Shown: one piece after another, positions 21,944-32,704 of the stretch
Position numbering within the stretch: position 1 is the first letter of the stretch
Layout of the letters: every line of letters starts with the position of its first letter
NCBI GenBank assembly: GCA_034440615.1
Contig: JAOTOM010004749.1
Coordinates: forward strand, 62,001 to 126,000
DNA: 64,000 bases
Source: Ashinkailepas kermadecensis
Lineage: Eukaryota; Arthropoda; Thecostraca; Neolepadidae
Direction: 5' to 3'
Made by a program: the position numbers and the translations under genes
The notes under the pieces: generated by a model
Told to the model about the DNA's origin: nothing
Database searches by the model: none
The model's input: only the letters and a program-made list of their open reading frames with translations

Positions 21944-21945
21944 TG
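21941..21945 (+). promoter_or_regulatory. TAATG stop-start overlap between ORF1 and ORF2
   Basis: The ORF1 stop TAA (21941-21943) shares its last A with the ORF2 ATG (21943-21945). Such overlaps are known to support termination-reinitiation in some non-LTR elements; activity here is inferred. Confidence 0.7.
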
Positions 21946-24900
21946 CAGACACCCACCACTGAATTCTTGCTCCAATGGAATACGAGGTCACTCATATCCC
22001 ATTGGGCAGAATTCAAGGAATATATTATCAAAAATAAACCATTGGTAGCCGCCGTTCAGGAGACCCGATGGCGCGACAACGACCCATATAATTTTAACAT
22101 CTATGGCTATTCTCTCTATACCAACAACGTAAATTCTACACGCCGCGGCGGCGGGGTTGCTCTATTTATCTCAGACACCCTCCTTCATCGTCAGATCAAC
22201 ATTGCTAATAACCTAAATTTTATTGCTGTTTCGGTCCAAATTGCACAACTAGAGCTTACTATACTCTCTCTTTACCTCTCACCTTCTCTTACACTATCCT
22301 TATCTTCTGTGACCGACCTTTTCGGCCTCCTTCCTCACCCCTGTCTGGTGCTGGGTGACTTCAATGCCCATCACCAGGCTTGGGGCTGCCACTCCACATC
22401 ACCTCGCGGACATCACATCGAAACTCTCCTCAACACCCACAACATGGTCTTTTTAAACGACCAAACACCCACACACAACACCGTCATCGCCCCGTTCCGT
22501 CCATCCGCCATAGACCTGTCTTTGGCCTCGGCCTCTATTTCGCCCCTCTTCTCTTGGCATGTTCAACCCGATCCCCACTTTAGCGATCATTTTCCCATTC
22601 ATATCATGCTTGAACGCTCAGCCCAAGCTAGAGATTACTTATTTCTACCCCGCTGGAATGTACGCAAAGCGAAATGGCCACCTTTCTCCCAAGAAATTGA
22701 CACCGTCTTTCCTCCGCAGTCACACCCCTCAATATCAGCCTTTCTTGATACCATACTACTCGCGGCAGAAAAGCACGTCCCCCACACTCGTCGCTCCCCC
22801 GTCTGTCACCACGTGCCGTGGTGGAACGACGAGTGTCAACGCGCCGTCGCTCTGCGGCGGCGGGCTGAGCGAAAATTTCGGAAAAACCTTATCCCACAGA
22901 ACATGTTAGAAGCCCGCGAGGCTAAAAGACGTTGTCAGCAGACTATCCTAGCGGCCAAAAAACACAGCTGGCAACTTTATTCAAACTCGTTCAATCGATT
23001 TACCCCGATCGGCCAAATTTGGTCCAAAATTCGCTCTTTCACAAATGGCAGATCCCCATACCGCGGATTCCCACAACTGACAATTAATCATCGCAACATC
23101 ACAGAACCCTTAGACGTCGCGGAACACTTTCTCACCTATTATGCTGACATCTCCTCAAATGCACAATACTTACAACACACCACCGAATTCCTACGAACCA
23201 CTCTCGCCACCTGCAACTTTACCTCGGACAACACTGAACCATATAATGACCAATTTACTCCCTATGAGCTAACCTTATCCCTTTCCAAAGTAACCAACAC
23301 TGCCCCTGGCCCTGACCAATTGGCATACCCCTTCTTCCAAAATCTATCTGACGCCGGAAAAGAGAATCTCCTCTCGGCACTAAATCAACTATGGACTGAC
23401 GGCACTTTTCCCCCATCCTGGTCTACTAGCACAATCATTCCTATCGCTAAACCTCGCAAACCTCGCGACCTTCCCTCTAGCTATCGACCTATCCCTCTCA
23501 CTAGTTATGCCTCTAAAATCTTTGAGCGCATGGTCAATGGCCGAATCACAGTACACCTGGAAAACAACAACATTCTCTCCCCCTTTCAAAGCGGATTCCG
23601 ACCCAGACACAGCACCGCCGACAACCTCTTCCAACTAGTGGATTCGATACAGCGCGGCTTCATGAAAAAATATGAAACCGTCGCACTTTTTGTCGACTTG
23701 AGATCCGCATTCAATAAAGTACACAGTTCGGCCCTCCAAATCAAATTACATCGTATTGGCATACGAGGCAGAATGACAAAATTTATCTCCAACTTCCTCG
23801 CTGATAGAACATTCACCGTCCGCTGGGGCAATATCCATTCTCGGCCCCAGAAACTCGAGTAAGGTGTCCCACAAGGCAGCGTGCTATTCCCCACCCTCTT
23901 TCTCATCATGATTAACGATGCTCTCGCCGACCTCCACAACATAGGCCCCTGCCTAAAATACTCCATTTACGCCGATGATCTGGCCATATGGTGCGCGCAC
24001 CCTTCGGCAGACAAAGCAAATTATCTTATGCAGCGCGCCATGAATCAAATTGATTCCTGGTGCTCCCTTTGGGGACTGCAAATCTCCCCCGCAAAATCCG
24101 TCACAATGCTTTTCTCACGGCTCCACACGTACATCCCACCTACTACTCCGCTCCGCTATCGCGAACAAATTATCCCTCTCCAAACCACATTCACATATCT
24201 TGGCATCGCACTAGACAATAGTCTTTGTTTCGGCCCTCATATTGCTAATCTAAAACAACGCTGCGCAAAACGGCTAAATCTCCTGCGCTGCATCTCCGGT
24301 CGCGACTGGGGTGCAGACAGAGCTACCCTCAACACTATGTATATCGCTCTGATTCGCTCCGTCCTGGAATACAATGCGTTTATCTTCGATCATATATCTC
24401 CGTCACACATCACAACACTTGAACGCATACAAAATCACGCTCTTCGCCTCATCACCGGAGCACACCGCACTACACCCATTACTAGTCTCCGGGCTGAGGC
24501 CCACCTCCCCAGTTTACAACACCGCAGAACACTCCAACTAGTCAGATACCACTTTCGGACCACAACACAGCTCAACCACCCTGCCACCCCCGCACTCACT
24601 AAACCTCCCTTCAGACGTACCTATAATAGGAACAAACAACATTGGCATACATTTGAAACATGTCCTTACCCTCGCACTCAAATTCCCCAAGGTAACCATT
24701 GGCAAATTCCCTCCCCTTCTCCCCTTTTGGCACATGTATCACCCCAAGCTCGAATATCTCTTCCACCAAAACAAAAAATTACTTTCCCCATCGAAACCCA
24801 GCAAACATTTTTCGAATATCCAGCCGCCCATCCCCATCATACATACTTCTACACAGACGGCTCCCGTACCACCGACGGCACGGGAGCTGCTTGGTGCGGT

Positions 24901-25677
24901 GGACCCAGCTTTGGCCAAATAAAATTAACACCACACCACTCGGTTTACACCTCAGAACTAGTCGCAATCTACGCCTGTTTACACCACATCATTCAACACC
25001 ACATCTTCACACCAACCATCATCTGCACCGACTCACGTTCTTCCATCGACGCTATCGCAGCCATACACAACACCACACACCCGACACTCCACGCTATCCG
25101 GGAACTCTATCACACACATCATGTCCACCTTCACCTCACACTGCTCTGGATCCCTGGCCACATGGGGATTCCGGGCAACGAGAGGGCAGATGAGCTCGCA
25201 CGTCGAGCCATCGATCTCCCACCCACCCCCAAACTCCCAGTCCCCCCCTGTGACCTTCTATCCCTCACCAACCGATTATTCAACACATATCTCCAGGCAT
25301 GCTGGAATCACAACACTACTCACTTGCACCACATTAAACCCCTTCTCGCCAAATGGCCCTCTTCCAGACAACTCACGCGCTCACACGAGATCCACCTTGC
25401 TCGACTCCGACTCGGGCACACGAATCTCACGCATAATTTCCTCTTTGATCGACCTCTCCGCGCTCCGCCCTGCCAAACATGTGGTGTTCGTAACACTGTG
25501 GAACATTTCTTGCTTATTTGTCCAGCCTACCAACTACAACGTCGCCCACTTCTTACCTACATTGCACAAAATCGTCTTCCACTTTCACTACCAAGCCTCC
25601 TCGGTGACAAGCACCCGGACCTCATTGACATACTATTCACATACTTGCACGGCACGAAACTTGAGGAAGTAATTTGA
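21943..25677 (+). pseudogene. LINE ORF2: endonuclease, reverse transcriptase, RNase H; one nonsense codon
   Basis: The 1,244-codon frame is broken only by TAA at 23860-23862, just before GVPQGS. The endonuclease has QWNTRSL, QETRW, LGDFNAHH and SDHFPI. The reverse transcriptase has PGPDQLAYPFF, LPSSYRPI, FRPRHSTADNL, FVDLRSAFNKV, VPQGSVLFPTLF and YADD (23968-23979). RNase H has YTDGS (24850-24864), SELVAI, CTDSRSS and WIPGHMGIPGNERADELA. The end has CQTCG...VEHFLLICP, the usual C-terminal Cys-His motif. The protein would nick target DNA, copy element RNA and remove the template strand. The single stop suggests recent inactivation. Confidence 0.92.
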
Positions 25678-26167
25678 AGTCAAACGCTAACATCTCCATC
25701 GTCGCTAAACACATACATATAGGTTGTATCACACTAGGTAGGCAGAGACCGATCCAATTTGGCCAAAACGGACGGTTCTCCTTATAAATTGCGCTTGGTT
25801 TTTCACCTTCGGGTTTTCCAAGCTGCTTGGTTTTTTCACCTCTCAGGTTTTTCCAAGCCTCAACTAAAACATACACTTACACACACAAGGTCGGGCCCGA
25901 CGCCCACGACTCGCACTGGACGTCGGACCTCTGCTTCGCTTTTTCGGTCGCAGGTGGGCAGTGGAGCCTCTCCGCAGGTTACGATGCTGCCCACCCTCCA
26001 AGTGTACTTCTATGTGTCGTGTATGTACGTGTGTCTGTGTATGTTTCACCCATGTATGTGTGTCGGACTTTACGCCACGTTCCTTGCTTGTCGGCGTCTC
26101 ATCTTTCCTCTCTTTCTTAATTGATATAACCGGATGCCATATAAGCCGGATTAACGTAACCCTTTCC

Positions 26168-26217
26168 TTAACGTAGCATATCTCTAGCGGATGGCACTCG
26201 GCCTCTGCTAAAGATGG
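26168..26217 (+). repeat. Conserved 3'-terminal segment of the I-clade LINE
   Basis: This segment is shared with 21135-21181. It precedes an A/G-rich tail and is presumably recognised by the reverse transcriptase. It resembles the 5' part of 5.8S rRNA (AGCGG, then ACTCGGC, then TGC, then GATG). Confidence 0.7.
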
Positions 26218-26329
26218 GAAAAAAAGAAAAAGAAAAAAAAGCGATCTTCTCTCACTTGGATCTTCTCTGCAAATACAAGCAATATACGACACGCACAAGT
26301 TTCTGGCAACATGCCATCGAGACAGTGTG

Positions 26330-27130
26330 GAGTGCGACGTTCGACACTCCACAGTCCTCTTCCGAATTAGGTGCCTCCTGCCACGTCTCTGGATCATCCT
26401 TGTCTATCTTGGTGGAACCTTACCCGTTTTGGGGCCTGCTTTTGCGTCTCCAAAGCCTCATCTCACATCCACTGGCTTTCTCTTCCGTCTTAGGGCCTCT
26501 TCTCATTTTCTGGGGCCTCCCTTCCCGTATTGGGGCCTCCTTTGCAATCCTGGGGCCTCCGTGCCAATTTGTGTCACTCCCTTGATTTCTGGGGCCTTCT
26601 AGCATCTCCTAGGTGACTCCTTTTTCAAATTAGGGGCCTCCTCTCACTTCTTGGAGGCCTCCTCATCTGTGTTTGGAGCCTCATTATCCTCTTAGCAGGG
26701 TGCTTTTGCGTCACGTCCTAGTCCCAAATCTTCCCTCCTGGGGTCCTCCTCTTCCAAAATGTGGGCCTCATCTGGCTGGTCTCAGTGGCCTTCTCTCATT
26801 CTTGCGAAGACCTTCTTACCCATCTTTGGTCCACCTCTTGTGTCCGGAGAAAACTCTCGTATCATATGTCCTTATTTTCTATTGTAGGGGCCTGCTCTTT
26901 CATCTTGGGGGCCTCGTTTTCCAAATTAAGAATATCCTGCCACCCATCGGAAGCCTTCTTGTCTAACCTGGGTGGCTTCTTTTCCGTCTCGGTAGCATCC
27001 TTTTCGTCCTGGGGGCCTCCTCCAAATATCTGTCCTACGTATCTTATAGGGACCTGATTCGATTTCCTGGGGGCCCCATTGCCAGTCTTGAGGCCTCCTT
27101 GACAGCATGATTTTCTGTCCCGTCGGCCTC
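26330..27130 (+). repeat. Degenerate ~30-bp array, GGGGCCTCCTCT type (right part)
   Basis: The same unit type as 20101-20860, for example GGGGCCTCC, then CGTATT, then GGGGCCTCC. No coding frame. Confidence 0.7.
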
Positions 27131-28766
27131 CTTGCTCACCTTTTTTTCCCTGTGCATTTCCGGATAGGGCCTCTTTCGGGATTTCACGGGGGGGGGGCAG
27201 ACTGCCCCCGCTGTCCCCCCTCCCGGTGGCGACGCCCCTGGGCGCAAATGACCTCCATGGTCCGGCACGCCTCTAAACTTACTCTCCTCCCTAATCAATG
27301 TTTGATCTATAATTTCATACAAATATGAAAAATGGTCCCGTGTTTAAGGATAGGCTCTTTAGCTTTCGACCAACGGTAGTGGCAATGGCTTTGGTGTTTC
27401 CACCTTCGGCCTATGCTGAAATGCCCGAATGACACTGCCCCGACCTTGATTCCATTATTCCCACGCACCGCAAATGTCAACATGGTGCTGTACGTCAGAC
27501 GAACCCCACATTGTGCTGAAAGAGCTTACGGCCCTGGCATCCGTCCATTTAAGCAATATATGCCTTCAACTGAAAATTAATCGTGGCCTCAGAATCTCTT
27601 TACCTTACTTTGCATATGGTTTTTTAAGGTCCGCCACCCAAAATCAGGTGACCAGGAGTGCCCCCTCCTCTTACCATGATGCAATTATGTCTCACTTATT
27701 TACTAAAAAGATGCGATGAGTTCCGCGAGTGTCTACCAGGAAATATTCTGCACCGAAATGTTGCTTTGAAATTCGCTGGGAATAGTTCCTGTTAAATCGT
27801 AGAGAATACCATGCATCCACCATTCGTATTGAATGACGGGATAAATCTGATCGAGATGTTGGTGTTTGGTGAAATGATTTGTTGGAATGCATGAACGTAA
27901 ATCTACACCACCTATCTCTGGACTTTCTAGCAATAGTGGCCGAAGTTGGGTTCCCATGCCGATCCAATCTATATGTTCAGGGAGTATCAACGATCTCTGT
28001 AGGGTTTGATAAACTCCCGTGCAGTTTACTCTTCCTTTCCATCCTTTTATTCTCTGTTACAACAACCTGACTCAAGCCCCTTCCTTAATTAGCATCAGCA
28101 AGTCAGCAATCAAGGAACAGTCTTCGACATGCCGCACTGGTACTTTCGAGGTATAAACCACATATTCTTTCATTCACCTTCCGTTCATCTTGCCAAACAG
28201 TGTTGCAAGCTAACGAGGTAAAGCATTCAGCTCGATGGTATCGCTCATATCGGTCGTATTTTTCAGCGAACACGTACAGTGGTTTTTCCATTGTACAATT
28301 ATGAAAATGACGCATTGGTGAGCGGCTTACTTAAGAGAGCCCCAGCGTGGAGACAGCTGCAACTTTCTCCAGCTGCCTGTCAGCTGTAGTCTTTGTGTTT
28401 CTGGCCCCATGCTGATGAAATCCGGCTATAATTTATATATGCCCGGACATTGCATTTGCCGGATGACCCCACGGTATTTTGTAACCCGGAGATCTGTCTC
28501 CCTTGTCAATCCATCTATCTGAGAAAATTATCGCTGATTATCCCCCGGGCCGAAAATACACCTTCTATATATCGGTAACTAAACTCGGGAATGAGCCCGA
28601 CTTGTAAGACAGTCAGCTAAGCTATCACGGAGAACTTCCTCGCTGGTCGGCTAGTCTGGCCGGAAGCACGGTCTCGCGCATCAGCTGACTCACACCGACG
28701 CGACGACGGCCGGCCAGCCGGAGCGTGGCCGGAGGCACCGGGAGGGTCACATTCTGACCCATGTGC
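27131..28766. other. Unassigned spacer
   Basis: No gene, RNA gene or clear element. Small ORFs have no recognisable motifs. A G run at 27188 and ordinary AT-mixed sequence otherwise. Confidence 0.4.
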
Positions 28767-29646
28767 CGCGCTGCTCCCGGCGCACGAACTAGTGTGATGC
28801 ATGTCACGCATCATCCCGCGCTGCTCCCGGCGGACGAGCTAGTGTGATGCAGGTCACGCATCATCCCGCGCTGCTCCCGGCGGACGAGCTAGTGTGATGC
28901 ATGTCACGCATCATCCCGCGCTGCTCCCGGCGGACGAGCTAGTGTGATGCATGTCACGCATCATCCCGCGCTGCTCCCGGCGGACGAGCTAGTGTGATGC
29001 ATGTCACGCATCATCCCGCGCTGCTCCCGGCGGACGAGCTAGTGTGATGCATGTCACGCATCATCCCGCGCTGCTCCCGGCGGACGAGCTAGTGTGATGC
29101 ATATCACGCATCATTCCGCGCTGCTCCCGGCGCACGAGCTAGTGTGATGCATGTCACGCATCATCCCGCGCTGCTCCCGGCGGACGAGCTAGTGTGATGC
29201 ATATCACGCATCATTCCGCGCTGCTCCCGGCGCACGAGCTAGTGTGATGCATGTCACGCATCATCCCGCGCTGCTCCCGGCGGACGAGCTAGTGTGATGC
29301 ATGTCACGCATCATCCCGCGCTGCTCCCGGCGGACGAGCTAGTGTGATGCATATCACGCATCATTCCGCGCTGCTCCCGGCGCACGAGCTAGTGTGATGC
29401 ATGTCACGCATCATCCCGCGCTGCTCCCGGCGCACGAGCTAGTGTGATGCATGTCACGCATCATCCCGCGCTGCTCCCGGCGGACGAGCTAGTGTGATGC
29501 ATGGCACGCATCATCCCGCGCTGCTCCCGGCGGACGAGCTAGTGTGATGCATATCACGCATCATTCCGCGCTGCTCCCGGCGCACGAGCTAGTGTGATGC
29601 ATGTCACGCATCATTCCGCGCTGCTCCCGGCGGACGAGCTAGTGTG
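28767..29646 (+). repeat. 50-bp minisatellite, about 17.5 copies
   Basis: The unit contains CCGCGCTGCTCCCGGCG, GACGAGCTAGTGTGATGC and ATGTCACGCATCAT, with an exact 50-bp step. A linked variant (ATATCAC with ATTCCG and CGCACGAG) recurs among the common type, a sign of higher-order copying. Confidence 0.95.
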
Positions 29647-29746
29647 ACGAGTGTGGGTGATGCACATGCGGCCTGGGCTGTATCTCGACATACCAGTTAG
29701 CCCCTGGTCTTCGGTCCGGACTGAGTGGACAGCTGGTGATGGTGTA

Positions 29747-29965
29747 GTGGACGGGCCGACGTCCGGTCTGTACCGCAGATGGCGCAGCGGACCGGCCGAC
29801 GTCCGGTCTGTACCGCAGATGATGGGCAGACGTCCGGTCTGTACCTTGGATGATGGAGTGGACGGGCCGACGTCCAGTCTGTACCGTAGATGATGGCAGA
29901 GTGGACGGGCCGACGTCCGGCCTGTACCGCAGAGGACGGCGGAGTGGGCGGCCGACCTCTGACAA
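29747..29965 (+). repeat. ~40-bp minisatellite, about five copies
   Basis: GACGTCCGGTCTGTACCGCAG recurs at steps of 40, 31, 40 and 43 bp. Confidence 0.85.
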
Positions 29966-31220
29966 AGCTGACGCCAGCCCCCAGTGCCGAGAGGTGCCAC
30001 CCACAATGCAGGCGGACACCCGACAGTACTTCGACTACGTCACCAGGCAGCTGGCGCTTAACGAACTACCTGTCAGCCACAACACGGCAGCGAGGCCGAT
30101 AGTGGCCGAGTTCGTTCACGTCGTCGGAGCGGGCTCCGCCGTGACCGCACCATCTGGTGGGGGTCGGGCGTCGTCTGCCGTCAGCAGAGCTCAGGCTACC
30201 GAGTGGATGTATTACAGCGTTCGGCTACTTGGCGCCGCGCCCTAGCTGGTCCGAGAGTCAACAGTAGAGACCACACGGCGAGAAGGCGAACGCCCGCGGC
30301 GGTGACTTCCAATGCAATACAGTCGGCCTGCGACACAACCGTCGGCAAATGATAAATACGAACGTAGCACAAGACATAACAAAAACAAATTGTTAGCGCA
30401 ACTTGGTTGCAGAATTCCTCAGTGCTAGATGAATGGTCCAAAAGGACCGTAACGAAAGTGAATAGCCGTACACCACTTTATACATACATGGTGCATCTAA
30501 ATGCTAATGGTGGACGTTTGTTCATTGATGAGATTCATCGATTTCATCTGCTGGGAGCCATCCGAATCTTAAAAAAGAACGAACAGGGGAGCTGTCTGAG
30601 AACACGCACCACAACATGTCGAAATACGCGTCATACTCGAGTAAGAATCAGCTACCTAGATCAACATCTGCACAGGCACGTGCAAAACATGCATATTTAA
30701 ACTTTGTGACACAATGGTATGTCTGGCGCCGTGGCCAGACGGCCACCAGCTGCTGCCGTGCGTTCAGACCACTCGCCATACAAAACACGCACTCCGGTTA
30801 GTACCTAGGACAAAGCGGACTATCAGTTAAGTAGTATGAAATGCATGAGATATTTGTCTGGGGTCCACCGTCGGATCCGTGCCGACGCTGATATGTGGAG
30901 CATGGCTCAGCTGACATGTCACGCCGGGTGGGGTCAGGCGGCCGTCCGGTCGTCACCGGTTCGGTCGAACCACCGTTCAGGTCGCCGGGCCGGATCGGAA
31001 CACTGCACCGCTTATCGAACCGCCACCGCAGTCACTGGGTCGAGACGACCCGGCACGCGGGTCACGGCGCCCGTCCGACCAGTGGCCAGGTCACAACGTC
31101 GTCCACCCTAACACGATGCGCTTTGTGGCGGCTGCGAGCGTCGTCAACGCAGCCGTAGCTTGCCGCCGCCGGTGCCGCGCACTGGCCGCCCGCACGTCGC
31201 CACCGGCCGTATGGCGCCGC
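29966..31220. other. Downstream flank of tango (probable 3' UTR and intergenic)
   Basis: The tango stop is at 31221 on the minus strand, so its 3' UTR should run leftward from here. I see no clean AATAAA on the minus strand close by. An 80-codon open frame at 30006-30245 (plus) has no recognised motif and is not called. Confidence 0.4.
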
Positions 31221-31951
31221 TCACTCGAACGTCGGGTTGAACATGCTGAGATCCTCGAAGCCGGCGGCCGGCTGCTCGAGCATCTGCAGCATGTCGGAGA
31301 TCTCCTGCTGCGGCTGGCCGGCAGCGGTGGCGGCGGCGGCGGCCGCCGCGCCGGCCGCCGCCGACACGGCCGGGCTGCCGGCGCCACCGCCGCCGCCGCC
31401 CGCCTCCGCCGGGTACCACATGGCGGCGGGCGCGGCCGGCGCGCCGCTCGACGCCGGGTACTGGCCGCCGGGCGTCAGCGCCGGCCGCGGCGGCACGTAG
31501 CTGGCGGCGCCGCCCGGCGAGCGCGCCGGCGACATCTGGCTGTACTGCGGCAGCGCGCGGCCGCCGGCCGGCACCGGCGAGTAGCCGAGCGGACTCTGCG
31601 TGGCGTCGTAGCTGTAGGCCGTCTGCGTGCTGCTGGGCCGCTGCGCCGTCTGCACGTGCGCCATGTGCTGGTAGCGCTGCATCGAGTAGTCTAGGCCGGG
31701 CGCGTGGCCGCCGTACGGGTCGGCCGCGTGCTCGGGCTCGGCGGCTGGCGGCGGAGCGGCCGCCGTCGCGCCGCTGCCGCCACCGCCGCCGGCCGCTGAC
31801 TTGGCCGACGTGTTGGTGCACACGATGTACTCGATGTCGTCCGTGTACGGGTTGAGGAAGGCGAACGCGGACGTGCGCAGCCACACCCACTCGCGGTTCT
31901 TGGAGCGGAACCGGTACATGATGCTCATCACCTGGCCCTTCAGTTTGATCA
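31221..31951 (-). CDS. tgo: tango exon F: PAS-B end, activation tail and stop
   Basis: The exon completes Val ([19 protein letters not shown]), then gives [20 protein letters not shown] and [13 protein letters not shown], ending PAS-B. A tail of about 185 residues rich in Ala, Gly, Pro, Gln and Tyr follows, including SPARSPGG, and ends [11 protein letters not shown]...[12 protein letters not shown] before the stop at 31221-31223. The acceptor is TTGACAG|TG. The ending matches Tango (DMLQML...FEDL...FE) and is similar to human ARNT (MLSML...FPDLTMF). The tail is the transactivation region. The exon is very GC-rich, so long false ORFs overlap it in other frames. Confidence 0.97.
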
Positions 31952-32545
31952 CTGTCAACGGAGAGGAGCGTGATGGACGCGTGCGAGGCGGCGGTAACGA
32001 TGCGTTCTGATCTAAGCTACGAGAACGACGCCGCATCTGTGTACAAGGTGACGCGGTGGCTACCGCGAGAGGCCGTTCCGAATAGGCATATCAATGTCGT
32101 TCCGTGGCCCTAGCGGCACGACCCACTTAAAAGGCCACGGCGTACATAAGCCAGCATGTGAGCAGATACACCATCGGTGCAGGGCGTCGGTAGCTCAGTG
32201 GCTAAACTGTTATATCTGGGAAACCAGACGTACGGGATTCGAATCCCCGCCGTGCCCCACCGTGGTGAGAGGCAGGCGGCGAGCCCGTATGGCCTCGGCT
32301 GTTTAGCGCATGGCAAAGCCATAAACAACACCACCCATGTATAGACGCCGTAAATTTCAGGTGCCGTTTCAATTTCAAAATTCAATTTCACAACGTGCCG
32401 AAACTGCACGCCGTTCCGATACGTTTCACAACACAGCTTCTCAGGGGTTGTTTCGTCGCCAAAAGCGGCGACACGTCGAGGCCCGACGCTCGCCACTCGA
32501 CATCAGACAGTCTACAGTGCACACAGGACGCCGTCCCGCACTGAC
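31952..32545 (-). other. tgo: tango intron E-F with tRNA-like SINE
   Basis: A 594-bp GT-AG intron, phase 1. It holds a tRNA-like SINE head at 32182-32262 and otherwise nothing recognisable. Confidence 0.85.
32182..32262 (+). repeat. tRNA-like SINE head
   Basis: Box A TAGCTCAGTGG (32191-32201) and a box-B-like GGATTCGAATCC are present. GGGCGT at the start can pair with GTGCCC at the end, partly by wobble. The anticodon arm is malformed, so this is a tRNA-derived repeat rather than a working tRNA. Confidence 0.6.
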
Positions 32546-32704
32546 CTTGCTCGAAGTTCTCCTTCACATGGGCCAGCTCCTCTGGGTGGATGAACTCGAA
32601 GCACAGCTTCCCCAGCAGCTCGGGCGGGGTGTAGCCGACCAGGTTGAGGCAGCGCTGGTCGACGAACGAGAACTTGCCGTCCATACCGTGACGGCTGACG
32701 AACT
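32546..32704 (-). CDS. tgo: tango exon E: PAS-B first half
   Basis: The exon completes Glu, then encodes FVSRHGMDGKFSFVDQRCLN, LVGYTPPELLGK and FEFIHPEELAHVKENFEQ, 52 residues, leaving G. The acceptor is CCGGCAG|AG and the donor is CAAG|GTCAGT. It corresponds to EF(I/V).RH..DGKF.FVDQR..N.LGYTP.ELLGK in Tango. PAS-B supports partner selection and coactivator contacts. Confidence 0.96.

Larger units (their letters stand above)
21226..26245 (+). mobile_element. I-clade non-LTR retrotransposon, 5' truncated
   Basis: The element begins inside the first zinc knuckle of ORF1, then has ORF2 with endonuclease, reverse transcriptase, RNase H and a C-terminal Cys-His motif. A 3' UTR with a conserved terminal segment (26168-26217) and an A-rich tail follow. 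ORF1 and ORF2 are joined by an overlapping TAATG. The RNase H places it in the I/Nimb group rather than Jockey or CR1. One nonsense codon disables ORF2; the rest is open, so it is a young copy. Confidence 0.9.

Noticed and set aside
28767..29646. Possible CRISPR-like array
   Set aside because: Units are contiguous with no unique spacers, and the genome is animal; it is a minisatellite.
30006..30245. 80-codon ORF beginning MQADTRQYFDYVTRQLALNE
   Set aside because: No recognised motif, no splice or expression support; may be chance.
31116..31890. Arg/Ala-rich ORFs overlapping the last tango exon
   Set aside because: Shadows of the GC-rich tango coding sequence in other frames.
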